Assembly: GCF_014635285.1 (NCBI RefSeq)
Contig: NZ_BMCR01000001.1
Coordinates: 186,001 to 250,000, forward strand
Length of the DNA stretch: 64,000 nucleotides
From: Stappia taiwanensis
Lineage (GTDB): Bacteria; Pseudomonadota; Alphaproteobacteria; Rhizobiales; Stappiaceae
Reading direction: 5' to 3'
Every line of letters starts with the position of its first letter. Positions within the stretch are counted from its first letter, which is position 1. Below the pieces are notes generated by a model. It ran no database searches. It was given only the letters and a program-made list of their open reading frames with translations, and was not told the DNA's origin. This document shows, one piece after another, positions 18,743 through 28,969 of the stretch. A program made the position numbers and the translations under genes.

Positions 18743-20935
18743 ATGACCCGCAGTGGTGCGTCTGGGGGCGCGACGGGGGGAACGGGTGGCGATCTGCCGG
18801 CCCGCTCCCCGAACGGCCCCGTGCGCCGGCGGCGGGGCTTGCGTCTTGCCACCCTTGCCCTGGGCGGCGGGCTGCTGGCCGTCTGTGTTGCAGCGGGCGC
18901 GCTCCTCTATGCGGTGCATGTGGCCGAAGTGCCGGACAGCGTGCGCCCGGTTGCCGTGTCGCGCTCGGTGCTCGACCGGGAGGGCGTTCTTCTACGCGCC
19001 TTCCAGACCCCGGATGATCGCTGGCGCCTGCCGCTCGATCCGGATGAGGTCGATCCGCTGTTCCTGCGCATGCTTCTCGCCTATGAGGACCGGCGCTTTG
19101 AGGAACATGCCGGTGTCGATCCGCGCGCGCTCATTCGCGCGGCCGGGCAGGCGCTCTGGCATGGGCGGATCGTCTCTGGCGCATCGACCTTGACCATGCA
19201 GACCGCGCGGCTGCTGGCGGAAACGCCGACCCGTTCGCTCCTCGCCAAATGGCGGCAGGTGGCGACGGCGCTGGCGCTGGAACGGCAGTTCAGCAAGCGC
19301 GAGATCCTGACCCTCTATCTGCTGCGTGCGCCCTATGGCGGCAACATTGAGGGGCTGCGCGCCGCCAGCCTTACCTGGTTCGGCAAGGAGCCGAAGCGGC
19401 TGACGCCGGCGGAAAGCGCGCTTTTGGTGGCGCTGCCGCAGGCGCCGGAGGCGCGCCGGCCCGACCGGCACCCGAAGGCCGCGCGGCTCGCCCGGGACCG
19501 GGTGCTGGAGGCGATGGTGTCCGCCGGGGTGCTGGCACCCGACGAAGCCGCTGCCGCCCGGCGCGATCCGGTGCCAGGCCAGCGCCGTGCCGTGCCGATG
19601 CTGGCCGCCCACTCGGCACGCGAGGCGTTGACGGCCGCCCCCGGTGCCGAAACGCTGCGCCTGACCATCGACAGCCGGATACAGGCCCGTCTGGAGGCGC
19701 TGGCCGAAGAGCGCGCGCGCCGTCTGGGTGGCAAGGTATCGCTTGCTATTCTCGTCGCCGATCATGGCAGCGGCGAGGTGCTGACGCGGGTCGGCTCACC
19801 GGGGCTGTTGTCCGAGGCGCGGCTCGGTCATGTGGACATGACCCAGGCGCTGCGCTCGCCCGGCTCGACCCTGAAGCCACTGATCTACGGTCTTGCCTTC
19901 GAGGAGGGGATCGCCCACCCGGGCAGTCTGATCGAGGACCGCCCGACCTTGCTTGCCGGCTACAGCCCGACCAATTTCGACCGGGCGTTTCAGGGCACCG
20001 TCCGGGTGCGCGAGGCGCTCCAGGCTTCGCTCAACGTGCCGGCGGTCAAGCTGCTCGATGCCGTCGGCGTCTCCCGTTTTGTCCAGCGTCTCGCCGCCTC
20101 CGGTGCTCATCCGCAATACTCGACGCGGGAGGCGCCGGGGCTGGCCGTCGCGCTCGGCGGCTTCGGCATGACACTGGAGGATCTCGTTGCGCTCTATGCC
20201 GGCTTTGCCCGGGGCGGCAAGGCGGTTGTCCTGCGCGAACGCAGCGATCCGCCGCCGGCGATGGGCGAGGCGAGGGCCGCCGGGGCCGGGCGTATTCTCG
20301 CCCCGGCCGCTGCCTGGTATGTGGGCGATATCCTGTCGGAGGTGCCGCCGCCGGATGCCGCGCGCGGCGAAGGTGTCGCCTACAAGACCGGCACCTCCTA
20401 CGGCTATCGGGATGCCTGGGCCGTGGGCTATGATGGCCGGCATGTGATCGGGGTCTGGGTCGGTCGCGCCGATGGTACGCCGGTACCCGGCATCACCGGG
20501 TTCCGCACGGCCGCGCCGGTGCTGTTCGAGGCGTTCCAGCGGGTTGCGCCGGCGCGCACGCGCCTGCCAGCCCCGCCGCCGGGCGTTCAGGCGGAAACCT
20601 CGGAGAACGCGCCGGGCGCCCTGCGCTATGCCCGCACCTCGGACCGCCGGGCGCTGCTTTCGGAGGAAAATGGCCCGGACATTTTCTACCCACCAGATGG
20701 CGCGGTGGTCGATCTGGGGCTTTCGGAGCCCGGCATGGCGGGGGGCGAGGCGGTGCTGGTGGTCAAGGCGCGGCGCGGGCGCGGGCCGTTCACCTGGATG
20801 GCCAATGGGGTTCCGGTCGCGCGCGGCCCCTTCGCCACCTCGCTGACCTTCCGGCCCGATGGCCCCGGCGCCTCGACCATTACCGTGATCGATGCCGATG
20901 GTCATGCCGATCAGGTGGTGGTCGATATCCGTTGA
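18743..20935 (+). CDS. pbpC: Penicillin-binding protein 1C
   Basis: 730-residue bifunctional peptidoglycan synthase: a short cytoplasmic tail, one membrane anchor (about residues 37-59), glycosyltransferase GT51 with the catalytic EDRRFEEHAGVD block (about 113-125) and SGASTLTMQTARLL, a transpeptidase with SxxK (Ser375-Thr-Leu-Lys378 in SPGSTLKPLIY) and KTGTSYG, and the C-terminal PBP1C beta domain. Start at 18743 with GGAG upstream; the frame is open further 5' inside the alpha-2-macroglobulin gene, but that part is not PBP-like. Cotranscribed with the macroglobulin (25 bp gap). It ends 12 bp from the convergent hydrolase. Confidence 0.96.
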   Translation: MTRSGASGGATGGTGGDLPARSPNGPVRRRRGLRLATLALGGGLLAVCVAAGALLYAVHVAEVPDSVRPVAVSRSVLDREGVLLRAFQTPDDRWRLPLDPDEVDPLFLRMLLAYEDRRFEEHAGVDPRALIRAAGQALWHGRIVSGASTLTMQTARLLAETPTRSLLAKWRQVATALALERQFSKREILTLYLLRAPYGGNIEGLRAASLTWFGKEPKRLTPAESALLVALPQAPEARRPDRHPKAARLARDRVLEAMVSAGVLAPDEAAAARRDPVPGQRRAVPMLAAHSAREALTAAPGAETLRLTIDSRIQARLEALAEERARRLGGKVSLAILVADHGSGEVLTRVGSPGLLSEARLGHVDMTQALRSPGSTLKPLIYGLAFEEGIAHPGSLIEDRPTLLAGYSPTNFDRAFQGTVRVREALQASLNVPAVKLLDAVGVSRFVQRLAASGAHPQYSTREAPGLAVALGGFGMTLEDLVALYAGFARGGKAVVLRERSDPPPAMGEARAAGAGRILAPAAAWYVGDILSEVPPPDAARGEGVAYKTGTSYGYRDAWAVGYDGRHVIGVWVGRADGTPVPGITGFRTAAPVLFEAFQRVAPARTRLPAPPPGVQAETSENAPGALRYARTSDRRALLSEENGPDIFYPPDGAVVDLGLSEPGMAGGEAVLVVKARRGRGPFTWMANGVPVARGPFATSLTFRPDGPGASTITVIDADGHADQVVVDIR

Positions 20936-20947
20936 TGTTTCTTGTGT

Positions 20948-21850
20948 CTAGGTGCAGCGGTCGGCGAAATCGGCAATCCGGGCAAGGGTCTGCGCATCCC
21001 ACAGCAGCGGTGCATGACCTTCATCGGGTATCGTCATGGCTTCCGCATTCGGATGCCGGCGCAGCATCTCGGCAAGGGTCGCCTTGGTGAGAATATCCGA
21101 ATGGGCGCCGCGCAGGATCAACAGGGGCACATCGCCCAGTTGATCGTAGATCGGCCAGAGGTCGATGGGCGGGGCGTCCGGCTGAACCGCTTCCACGAGA
21201 TTGTGGCGGAGTGCCGGATCGTAGTCGAGGGTGAGACCGTTCGGCGTCTCACGGTAGAACTGATGGGCCAGCCGTCGCCAGCCCGCCGCATCGAGCGCGG
21301 GAAACTGCGGCTTGAGACTGCGCTCCAGACTGTCCGCCGCCGCTTGCCAGTCCTCGGCCCGCATGTCGGTGCCGATGGAAACCGCAATGCGCGCAAGCCC
21401 GTCCTGATCGAGTTCCGGTCCCACGTCGTTGAGGACGATCCCGGCCACCCGTCCGGGGTGGCGGCAGGCCAGCAGCATGGCGTGAATGCCACCGCGCGAG
21501 GTGCCGATGGCGATGAAACGGCCGGGGGCGAGCGCGGCAAGACCGGCGTCGATGTCCTCCGCCTCGCGCTCCACCGAATAGTTGCGCCAGTCGCTGTCCC
21601 GGTCCGACGCGCCCCGGCCGCGGTAGTCCATCGCCAGGACGCGGTGGCCCCGCGCGCAAAGATCCGCCGCGAGCGCTTCGAAGTCGCGCGCATTGCGCGA
21701 CAGGCCCGACAGGCAGAGCACGGGCAGGCGGGGATTGTCGGACTGGGCGGGGGGCCAGGTCAGGGCGCTCAGGGTCAGGCCGTCCGCTGCCCGCCATCGG
21801 CGGCAGGGCGTTTCCTTCGCCTCCGGCCGAGGCGCGTCAACTGGTAGCAT
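20948..21850 (-). CDS. Alpha/beta hydrolase
   Basis: 300-residue single-domain hydrolase. Oxyanion-hole strand LPVLCLSGLSRN, nucleophile elbow GTSRGG (Ser nucleophile), acid in RGAHSDIL and general base His in DEGHAPLLWD: a complete Ser-Asp-His triad. The substrate is unknown; sequence alone does not separate esterase, lactonase and dehalogenase relatives (a Ser nucleophile excludes the last). ATG at 21850 chosen because GAGGAA precedes it; a GTG five codons upstream is possible. Convergent with pbpC. Confidence 0.88.
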   Translation of the reverse strand: MLPVDAPRPEAKETPCRRWRAADGLTLSALTWPPAQSDNPRLPVLCLSGLSRNARDFEALAADLCARGHRVLAMDYRGRGASDRDSDWRNYSVEREAEDIDAGLAALAPGRFIAIGTSRGGIHAMLLACRHPGRVAGIVLNDVGPELDQDGLARIAVSIGTDMRAEDWQAAADSLERSLKPQFPALDAAGWRRLAHQFYRETPNGLTLDYDPALRHNLVEAVQPDAPPIDLWPIYDQLGDVPLLILRGAHSDILTKATLAEMLRRHPNAEAMTIPDEGHAPLLWDAQTLARIADFADRCT

Positions 21851-22070
21851 TGGGCGTTTCCTCACAACATTTTTGCGTCATATTAGCGCTCCTGTTCGAG
21901 GGAATGAAGCTTCGGTGGTGCGCTAGACGCGAATATTGCGCTGTGGTTGCCGGGGCGAGGAAAATCCGCCGGGGCGGCCAGTCAGTGTCGGTTGCTTCGC
22001 CCGCCTGTCACGATTATGGTGCGCCACCCACGAAGGGTTTGTTTGCACTGCACACTCCATGAGGACCAAC

Positions 22071-22949
22071 ATGTTCAAGGGATCCATCCCCGCGCTTGTC
22101 ACACCGTTTCGCAATGGTGCGGTTGATGAGAAAGCGTTCCAGGAGTTTGTGGACTGGCAAATAAAAGAGGGCAGCCACGGGCTGGTTCCCGTGGGCACCA
22201 CCGGTGAGAGCCCGACCCTGTCCCATGACGAGCACAAGCGCGTCATCGGCCTGTGCATCGAGGCCGCCGACGGCCGCGTTCCGGTGATGGCCGGCGCGGG
22301 CTCCAACAACACCGCCGAGGCGATCGATTTCGCAACCCATGCGGAAAAGGCCGGTGCGGATGCGCTGCTGGTCGTCACGCCCTATTACAACAAGCCGAAC
22401 CAGGCCGGCCTTTTGGCGCATTTCCGCGCCATTGACGCCGCCGTCGGATTGCCGATCTATATCTACAACATCCCCGGCCGGTCGGTGATCGACATGCAGC
22501 CGGAGACGATGGCCGAGCTGTTCCGCACCTGCCGCAACATCAAGGGCGTCAAGGATGCCACCGCCAACATGTCGCGGGCCAGCCGCCAGCGCGAGCTGTG
22601 CGGTCCGGAGTTCGTTCAGTTGTCTGGCGAGGACATCACGGCGCTTGGCTTCAACGCCCATGGCGGACACGGATGCATCTCGGTGACGGCGAATGTGGCG
22701 CCGCGCCTGTGCTCCGATTTCCAGAAGGCGATGCTCGCCGGCGATTTCGCCACCGCGCTGACCTTGCAGGACCGGCTGGCGCCGCTGCACAACGCGCTGT
22801 TCATCGAGCCCAACCCGACCGGCGCGAAATACGCGCTGTCGCTGCTGGGCAAGCTGGAAAACGAGCTGCGCCTGCCGCTCGTTCCGGTATCCGACACAAC
22901 GAAGGCCGCGATCCGCGATGCGATGACGCACGCCGGCCTGTTGAACTAG
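22071..22949 (+). CDS. dapA: 4-hydroxy-tetrahydrodipicolinate synthase
   Basis: Condenses pyruvate with aspartate semialdehyde in the first committed step of lysine and diaminopimelate synthesis. At 292 residues it has the standard length. Visible residues are the substrate loop GTTGESPTL, the catalytic Tyr in [10 protein letters not shown] and the Schiff-base Lys in [11 protein letters not shown] at 22071 with GAGGA at proper spacing. The open frame extends 45 codons upstream without DapA character. smpB follows after 49 bp and is probably cotranscribed, a common pairing in alphaproteobacteria. The 21851-22070 gap should hold the promoter. Confidence 0.98.
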   Translation: MFKGSIPALVTPFRNGAVDEKAFQEFVDWQIKEGSHGLVPVGTTGESPTLSHDEHKRVIGLCIEAADGRVPVMAGAGSNNTAEAIDFATHAEKAGADALLVVTPYYNKPNQAGLLAHFRAIDAAVGLPIYIYNIPGRSVIDMQPETMAELFRTCRNIKGVKDATANMSRASRQRELCGPEFVQLSGEDITALGFNAHGGHGCISVTANVAPRLCSDFQKAMLAGDFATALTLQDRLAPLHNALFIEPNPTGAKYALSLLGKLENELRLPLVPVSDTTKAAIRDAMTHAGLLN

Positions 22950-22998
22950 AAGGACGCGGCGGGGATGGCTTTCCGGCTGTCCCCGCGCACACGAGACC

Positions 22999-23478
22999 AT
23001 GGCAAAGAAGAGCGCCGCCGACAGCAACCGCAAGGTGATCGCCGACAACCGCAAGGCCCGGTACAACTACGAGATCGAGGACACCTTCGAGGCGGGCATC
23101 GAGCTCAAGGGGACCGAGGTTAAGGCGCTGCGTCTGGGCAAGTCGAATATCGCCGAATCCTACGCCAGCAACGAGGGCGGGGAATTTTGGCTGATCAACT
23201 CCTACATTCCGGAGTATCTTCAGGCCAACCGCTTCAATCACGAGCCGCGCCGCAAGCGCAAGCTCTTGCTGCACAAGCGCGAAATGGCCAAGCTTGCCTC
23301 CGCCGTCCAGAAGGACGGCAAGACCATCGTGCCGTTGAAGCTCTACTTCAACAAGCGCGGGCGGGCGAAGCTGGAACTGGCTCTGGCGCGCGGCAAGAAG
23401 CTGCATGACAAGCGTGAGACCGAACGCCGGCGCGATTGGGCGCGCGAGAAGTCCCGGCTGTTGAAAAACGCTGGATAA
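22999..23478 (+). CDS. smpB: SsrA (tmRNA)-binding protein SmpB
   Basis: 159-residue trans-translation factor that delivers tmRNA to stalled ribosomes. Family blocks seen are [54 protein letters not shown] and the basic C-terminal tail. It follows dapA. The tmRNA gene itself is not seen in this window. Confidence 0.98.
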   Translation: MAKKSAADSNRKVIADNRKARYNYEIEDTFEAGIELKGTEVKALRLGKSNIAESYASNEGGEFWLINSYIPEYLQANRFNHEPRRKRKLLLHKREMAKLASAVQKDGKTIVPLKLYFNKRGRAKLELALARGKKLHDKRETERRRDWAREKSRLLKNAG

Positions 23479-23588
23479 CCTGTGGGAAAGTCCGGGATAA
23501 CCCTGTGCTGTGTCGAGAGGCACCCCCGGCCGAGGTCCACACATCGCCCCCAGTAGCGCACCCGCAGCCCACTGATTTCACATGGCTT

Positions 23589-24032
23589 TCAGGAGTGTTC
23601 CTGAATTGTTTCCAGCAGCGCGCGCCGGTCACCAATGATCGGCGTGGGTTGGCGCGACTGTTTGTCCACCTGCACGTGGACAAACGTGCCTTGCGCGCTC
23701 GCGGTCTCGACCTCGCCGCGAAACAGGGCGATCCGATAGCTGACCGAGGATCGGCCCAGCCGGGTGACCTTGAGGCCCGCATGCACCAAATCCGGAAAGA
23801 CCAGTTCGGAGAAGTAGCTGCAGCGGGTGTCGACCACCAGGAACACCTGCCGAGAGGTGGCCGGGTCGAGCACGCCGTTTTCGATCAGCCAGCCATTCAC
23901 CGCCGTATCGAAATAGCTGAGATATTCCACGTTGTTGACGTGGCCGTAGGTGTCCACATCCATCCAGCGGGTGGGGATGGTGCGAAACACCTGAAAGGCG
24001 TCGCGGTGCAGAGGGGCGGCTTTTTCGCTCAT
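23589..24032 (-). CDS. Acyl-CoA thioesterase, 4HBT hot-dog fold
   Basis: 147-residue single hot-dog domain protein. WMDVDTYGHVNNVEYLSYFD carries the active-site Asp and HVNN signature of the 4-hydroxybenzoyl-CoA thioesterase family. Such proteins hydrolyse acyl-CoA thioesters; specificity cannot be told. The ATG at 24032 is preferred; a TTG eight codons upstream is also open. It begins 37 bp after the parC stop on the same strand and may be cotranscribed. Confidence 0.9.
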   Translation of the reverse strand: MSEKAAPLHRDAFQVFRTIPTRWMDVDTYGHVNNVEYLSYFDTAVNGWLIENGVLDPATSRQVFLVVDTRCSYFSELVFPDLVHAGLKVTRLGRSSVSYRIALFRGEVETASAQGTFVHVQVDKQSRQPTPIIGDRRALLETIQEHS

Positions 24033-24069
24033 GTCGGCAATGCCTTGAAGGGACAAGGGAGGCCGGCCC

Positions 24070-26319
24070 CTAAAGGGTGCGCCGGCCGAACTTGTTGGTG
24101 CGGGGGAAGCCGTTGGGCGGAAGACGGCCCGCCTGGGCCCGGTCGCCGCGCCAGTCGGTCAACTCGTCCAGCTTGCGGGTGAAGCTGCGGCCGGAGCTGT
24201 CGATCCAGGTCAGGCCCTCTTCGGCGGCAAACACGGTGATGTCGGAGACGCCGCCATCCCGGTAGCGCTGCAGCCGAACCCCGCGCCCGCGCGTCATCTC
24301 GCTGATCTGCGCCAGCGGGAACACCAGGAGCTTGCGATTGCGGCCGATGATGGCGACATGGTCGCCCTCGGCGGCGACGCACAAGGCGGCCTCATGCGGC
24401 GCCGAGACATTCAGCACCTGCTTGCCCTTGCGGGTGTTGGCGACAACGTCCTCTTCCTTGACGACAAACCCGCGCGCCTCGGTGGAGCTGACCAGAAGCC
24501 GGCGGTCGGGCTTGTGCACGAACACCTCGACCACGTCGCTGCCTTCCTCCATGTCGACCATCAGCCGGATCGGCTCGCCATGGCCGCGCCCGCCGGGCAG
24601 CTTGTCCGCGCCGAGGGTGAAGAACTTGCCGCTGGTGCTGAACACCAGAAGCTTGTCGGTGGTCTCCGCGTGAAGATGCAGCTTCAGCCCGTCGCCCTGC
24701 TTGAAGGAGAGGGTGGTGAGGTCGCTCTGGTGGCCCTTCAGTGCGCGGATCCAGCCCTTTTCGGACACGACGACGGTGATCGGCTCCTTCTCGATCATCG
24801 CCTGATGGATGTCGGACAAATCGCGGTCGACCGCATCGGCGAAATCGGTGCGGCGCTTGCCGAGCTCGCTGTCGGCGGGATAGGCCTTCGCCAGATCGGC
24901 GATCTGCTTGCCGATCCGGGTCCATTGCCGGGCCTCCGAGCCGAGCAGGGAGAGCAGGCCCTCCCGCTCCTTGGTGAGCTTGTCGTGTTCCTTGCGGATT
25001 TCCAGCTCTTCCAGCTTGCGCAAGGAGCGCAGGCGCATGTTGAGGATCGCGTCCGCCTGCACCTCGGAGAGATCGAAGGCGGCCATCAGCGAGGTCTTGG
25101 CATTGTCCTCCTCGCGGATGATGCGGATCACCTCATCGAGATTGAGATAGGCGATGAGGTAACCGCCGAGCACTTCAAGCCGGTGCTCGATCTGCGCCAG
25201 CCGGTGGCTGGAGCGGCGAACCAGCACTTCCTTGCGATGATCGAGCCATTCCCGCAGCACCTGCTTCACGCCCATCACCTTGGGCACCACGCCGCCCGAC
25301 AGGACGTTCATGTTGAGCGAGAAGCGGTTTTCCAGATCGGTCAGCTTGAACAGTGATTCCATCAGCAAGGTGGCGTCGACATTCTTGCTGCGGGGCACCA
25401 GAACAATGCGCACATCCTCGGCGGATTCATCGCGAATATCGTCGAGCAGCGGCAGCTTGCGCGCCTGCAACAGCTCGGCGATCTTCTCGATCAGCCGGGA
25501 TTTCTGCACCTGATAGGGAATTTCCGTGACCACCACCTGCCAGGTGCCGCGCCCCAGATCCTCGGTGTCCCAGCGGGCGCGAACGCGGAAACTGCCGCGC
25601 CCGGTCTCGTAGGCTTCGAGCAAGGCGGCGTCGTTGCGCACCAGAAGGCCGCCGGTCGGGAAATCCGGGCCGAGGATGAACTGCAACAGGTCGCGGGTGT
25701 CCGCGTCCGGGTTCTTGATCAGGTGCTGCGCGGCGGCGCAGATCTCGCCGATGTTATGCGGCGGGATCGAGGTCGCCATGCCCACGGCAATGCCGGCCGC
25801 GCCATTGGCCAGAAGGTTGGGGAACTCGCCCGGCAGCACCACCGGTTCCTTGTCGAGCCCATCGTAGGTTTCGCGGAAGTCGACCGCGTCCTCGTCGAGA
25901 CCGTCAAGGGTGCGCGCGGCGATATCGGTCAGCCGCGCCTCGGTGTAACGCATGGCGGCGGCGCTATCGCCGTCGATGTTGCCGAAGTTGCCCTGGCCAT
26001 CGACCATTGGATAGCGCACGGCGAAATCCTGGGCGAGACGCACGAGGGCATCGTAGATCGCCTGGTCGCCATGGGGATGGTATTTACCCATCACGTCACC
26101 GACGACGCGGGCGCATTTCTTGAAGCCGGCGCCCGGGTCGAGCTTCAACAGGCGCATGGCGTAAAGCAGGCGGCGATGCACCGGCTTCAGGCCGTCGCGC
26201 ACGTCCGGAAGCGCCCGGTGCATGATGGTCGAGAGCGCGTAGGCGAGGTATCGTTCCTCAAGCGCTTCGCGCAGGTTGATCGGCTCCACGCCGCCAGCCG
26301 GAATCAGATCTTTTCCCAT
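24070..26319 (-). CDS. parC: DNA topoisomerase IV subunit A
   Basis: 749-residue ParC, the breakage-reunion subunit that decatenates daughter chromosomes with ParE. N-terminal winged helix with [23 protein letters not shown], the catalytic Tyr in AMRYTEARL, and the [14 protein letters not shown] quinolone-region block (the serine position of the resistance hotspot is held by [12 protein letters not shown]). The C-terminal domain has degenerate beta-pinwheel repeats and lacks the GyrA box, which separates it from GyrA, as does the short length. Confidence 0.97.
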   Translation of the reverse strand: MGKDLIPAGGVEPINLREALEERYLAYALSTIMHRALPDVRDGLKPVHRRLLYAMRLLKLDPGAGFKKCARVVGDVMGKYHPHGDQAIYDALVRLAQDFAVRYPMVDGQGNFGNIDGDSAAAMRYTEARLTDIAARTLDGLDEDAVDFRETYDGLDKEPVVLPGEFPNLLANGAAGIAVGMATSIPPHNIGEICAAAQHLIKNPDADTRDLLQFILGPDFPTGGLLVRNDAALLEAYETGRGSFRVRARWDTEDLGRGTWQVVVTEIPYQVQKSRLIEKIAELLQARKLPLLDDIRDESAEDVRIVLVPRSKNVDATLLMESLFKLTDLENRFSLNMNVLSGGVVPKVMGVKQVLREWLDHRKEVLVRRSSHRLAQIEHRLEVLGGYLIAYLNLDEVIRIIREEDNAKTSLMAAFDLSEVQADAILNMRLRSLRKLEELEIRKEHDKLTKEREGLLSLLGSEARQWTRIGKQIADLAKAYPADSELGKRRTDFADAVDRDLSDIHQAMIEKEPITVVVSEKGWIRALKGHQSDLTTLSFKQGDGLKLHLHAETTDKLLVFSTSGKFFTLGADKLPGGRGHGEPIRLMVDMEEGSDVVEVFVHKPDRRLLVSSTEARGFVVKEEDVVANTRKGKQVLNVSAPHEAALCVAAEGDHVAIIGRNRKLLVFPLAQISEMTRGRGVRLQRYRDGGVSDITVFAAEEGLTWIDSSGRSFTRKLDELTDWRGDRAQAGRLPPNGFPRTNKFGRRTL

Positions 26320-26439
26320 GCCCCTTGGCTACAGTCATTCGCCGAATCGCGCAATGAAATGCGGCGGAAAATCCCGGAAATGCGCGCTTTTGCGGGTGTC
26401 TGAAGCGGGGGAGCTCGCGTCAGGGACGATTGGGCGAAA

Positions 26440-27186
26440 CTATGACGCGGCAAGCGCGCGCTTCACCGCATCGACAAAGCCTTCCCGCGCCGGCGAGGCG
26501 TCAAGCGAGCGCGGCTCGTAGACGTAGCGATGCAGGAAGTAGCCGGTGAGGGAAAAGGCGTCGACGATATCCGCGCGGTCCGCTCGGCGCAGCTCCGTGT
26601 GGTGGTCGCGGCCACGCAGGAAAGCGGGCAGGGCGAGCAGGCGGTCGGCATAGGGCTGCCCGGCCTCGCGGCAGACGGCACGGCCGGATTTCGGCGAGAC
26701 GTAGATCAGCTCGGCGGTGGTCCCGGTCGCGGCGCATTCGCCCAGATCGAGCCCGAAACCCAGATCGGCCAGAAGCTGCAGTTCGAAATGCACCATCAGC
26801 GGCCCGGCAAGCTGCGGGGCGTTGAGATGCTCCAGCAGGGTCTCCAGCCCGTCGAACAGTTGTGGATGCGGGTCGCGCTCGGGCAGAAGGTGCAGCAGTG
26901 CGGCAAGGGTCTGGATGCCGTAGACCCCGGTGGGCGAGGTCATCAGGCTGGCGGCGCGCATCACTTGCGGCTCGACGGTGAAGGTGCCGAGCTGATCGTC
27001 GATCCTGGCCCGCCAGACCAGCCCCACCTCGTTGCCCGGCTGCAGCGCCGCCTGCATCTTGCGGCTGCGCCCGCCGCGCACGACGCCGAGGTGACGGCCG
27101 CGATCGCGGGTCATCACCTCCAGGATAACGCTGGTCTCGCCCAGCTTGCGCGTGGCGAGGATGATGCCTTCACCGGTCCACTGCAT
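26440..27186 (-). CDS. recO: DNA repair protein RecO
   Basis: 248-residue recombination mediator that loads RecA together with RecR. N-terminal OB fold beginning [30 protein letters not shown], followed by the helical domain with [22 protein letters not shown]. The position between era and parC on one strand is the usual rhizobial order. The 120 bp between recO and parC may contain the parC promoter. Confidence 0.96.
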   Translation of the reverse strand: MQWTGEGIILATRKLGETSVILEVMTRDRGRHLGVVRGGRSRKMQAALQPGNEVGLVWRARIDDQLGTFTVEPQVMRAASLMTSPTGVYGIQTLAALLHLLPERDPHPQLFDGLETLLEHLNAPQLAGPLMVHFELQLLADLGFGLDLGECAATGTTAELIYVSPKSGRAVCREAGQPYADRLLALPAFLRGRDHHTELRRADRADIVDAFSLTGYFLHRYVYEPRSLDASPAREGFVDAVKRALAAS

Positions 27187-27269
27187 GTCGTCCTGCTGTC
27201 GCCGCGCGTCTGACCGTCAGTGCCATCACGGGAGCCGGAATAGGGGGACCCGCGTTCCGCCGCGCCGTG

Positions 27270-28241
27270 TCAGCGGGGGAATTCGAGACCCATTTCCCGG
27301 TAGCGCTCCGGATCGTCGGCCCAGTTTTCCCGCACCTTCACGAACAGGAACAGATGCACTTTCTGCTCCAGCGCCTCGGCGATCTCAAGCCGGGCCGCCT
27401 GGGAAATCGCCTTGATCGTCTTGCCGCCCTGGCCGAGGACGATCATCTTCTGGCTGTCGCGCTCCACATAGATCGTCTGCTCGATGCGCACCGACCCGTC
27501 CTTGCGCTCCTGCCAGCTTTCCGTCTCCACGGTGGAGATATAGGGCAGCTCCTCATGCAGGCGCAGGAACAGCTTTTCCCGGGTGATCTCGGCGGCAAGC
27601 ATCCGCATCGGCAGATCGGACGCCTGGTCCTCCGGATAAAGCCATGGGCTCTCGGGCACCGCCGCGCCCAGGTGCTCCATCACCTTGTCGAGGCCATGGC
27701 CCTTGGCCGCAGACACCATGAAGGTCTCGTCAAAGGCGACCTTCTCATTGGCGGCCTGGGCCAGCTCCAGCAGCTTTTCGCGTGGGGTGATGTCGATCTT
27801 GTTGAGGATCAGGATCTTCGGCAGCTTGACGTCGGCCAGCCGGTCGAGAATGGCTTCCACCTGCTCGTCGATCCCCTTCTTGGCATCGATCAGCAGGGCC
27901 ACCACATCGGCCTCGCGCGCACCGCCCCAGGCGGTGTCGACCATCGCCCGGTCAAGGCGGCGGCGCGGACGGAAGATGCCCGGCGTGTCGATGAAGATGA
28001 CCTGGGAATTGCCGCGCATGGCAATGCCGCGCACCAGCGTGCGGGTGGTCTGCACCTTGTGGGTGACGATGGAGACCTTGAGCCCGACCAGTGCGTTGAG
28101 CAGGGTGGACTTGCCGGCATTGGGGGCGCCGATCAGCGCGACAAAGCCGGCGCGGGTGGCGGCGCTGTCACCAGCGGGGGAACCCTGTGCCGGTGCGCCG
28201 GTCTCGGGAGTATCGGTCACGTCTCTTTCGTCTCCGTCCAT
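27270..28241 (-). CDS. era: GTPase Era
   Basis: 323-residue 16S rRNA-binding GTPase needed for 30S maturation. G1 GAPNAGKST, G3 DTPG, G4 NKID and the C-terminal KH domain with IYVERDSQKMIVLGQGGKTIK. It has an extended N-terminus of about 28 residues before the G domain. The start lies inside rnc (25 bp overlap), so translation is probably coupled to RNase III, a widespread operon arrangement. Confidence 0.98.
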   Translation of the reverse strand: MDGDERDVTDTPETGAPAQGSPAGDSAATRAGFVALIGAPNAGKSTLLNALVGLKVSIVTHKVQTTRTLVRGIAMRGNSQVIFIDTPGIFRPRRRLDRAMVDTAWGGAREADVVALLIDAKKGIDEQVEAILDRLADVKLPKILILNKIDITPREKLLELAQAANEKVAFDETFMVSAAKGHGLDKVMEHLGAAVPESPWLYPEDQASDLPMRMLAAEITREKLFLRLHEELPYISTVETESWQERKDGSVRIEQTIYVERDSQKMIVLGQGGKTIKAISQAARLEIAEALEQKVHLFLFVKVRENWADDPERYREMGLEFPR

Positions 28242-28936
28242 AGCCCTTCGCGCGTCAGCGCGGCTTCGGCAGCTTTCTGTTCGGCGATCCGTTTCGAGCC
28301 GCCCCGGCCAAAGGCCGGATCGTACCCGTCAATATCGACCCGCACGACGAAAATCGGCGCGTGGTCGGGACCGCTGCGTTCTGTTTCACGATAAAGCGGC
28401 GCCGGCTTTCCAAGCCCTTGCGCCCATTCCTGGAGCATGGTCTTGGCGTCGCGCAACGGTCCCTTGTAGTTGGTCATGCGCGGACGCCAGTGCCGCTCGA
28501 TCAGATCTTGCGCCGCTTTCAGGCCGCCGTCCAGATAAACGGCGGCAATCACCGCTTCGCAGACATCGGCAAGGATGGCGGTTTTCTTGCGCCCGCCCGC
28601 CTGGGCCTCGCTGCCACCGAAGACGATGGCATCGCCGAGTTTCAGCTCGCGGGCAACGTCGGCGCAGGTCTCGCGGCGCACGAGCTGGTTGAGCCGGCGC
28701 GCCAACTCTCCTTCCTCCGCCTGGGGGAAGGCGTGGTGCAGCATGGTGGCAACCGCCAGCCCCAGCACCCGGTCGCCGAGAAACTCAAGCCGTTGATAGC
28801 TGGTGTCCGACGCGCCGCCGCGCGCGGTCGCGCTGCCATGGGTGAGGGCGCGCGTCAGCAAGTCGCCCTGTTTGAAGCGATGGCCAATGCGCTGTTCGAG
28901 CGCCCGTTCGGCCGCTCGTTTCTGTTCGCCCGTCAT
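28217..28936 (-). CDS. rnc: Ribonuclease III
   Basis: 239-residue double-strand RNA endonuclease. Catalytic signature RLEFLGDRVLGLAVATML; second acidic site in LADVCEAVIAAVYLDGG; C-terminal dsRNA-binding domain with GGSKRIAEQKAAEAAL. Processes rRNA precursors and controls mRNAs. Between lepB and era, overlapping the latter. Confidence 0.98.
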   Translation of the reverse strand: MTGEQKRAAERALEQRIGHRFKQGDLLTRALTHGSATARGGASDTSYQRLEFLGDRVLGLAVATMLHHAFPQAEEGELARRLNQLVRRETCADVARELKLGDAIVFGGSEAQAGGRKKTAILADVCEAVIAAVYLDGGLKAAQDLIERHWRPRMTNYKGPLRDAKTMLQEWAQGLGKPAPLYRETERSGPDHAPIFVVRVDIDGYDPAFGRGGSKRIAEQKAAEAALTREGLWTETKET

Positions 28937-28969
28937 GTCCCGCCGTCCAGTCCGTTGTGCAAGGGATGC

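Noticed and set aside
13795..18852. A 1685-codon open frame on the minus strand, running opposite the alpha-2-macroglobulin gene and into pbpC
   Set aside because: The plus-strand protein has a full set of domains and a thioester motif, while the antisense product is a low-complexity Arg/His/Gly/Ala-rich sequence without recognisable domains. Long antisense frames are expected in GC-rich genes with strong third-position bias.
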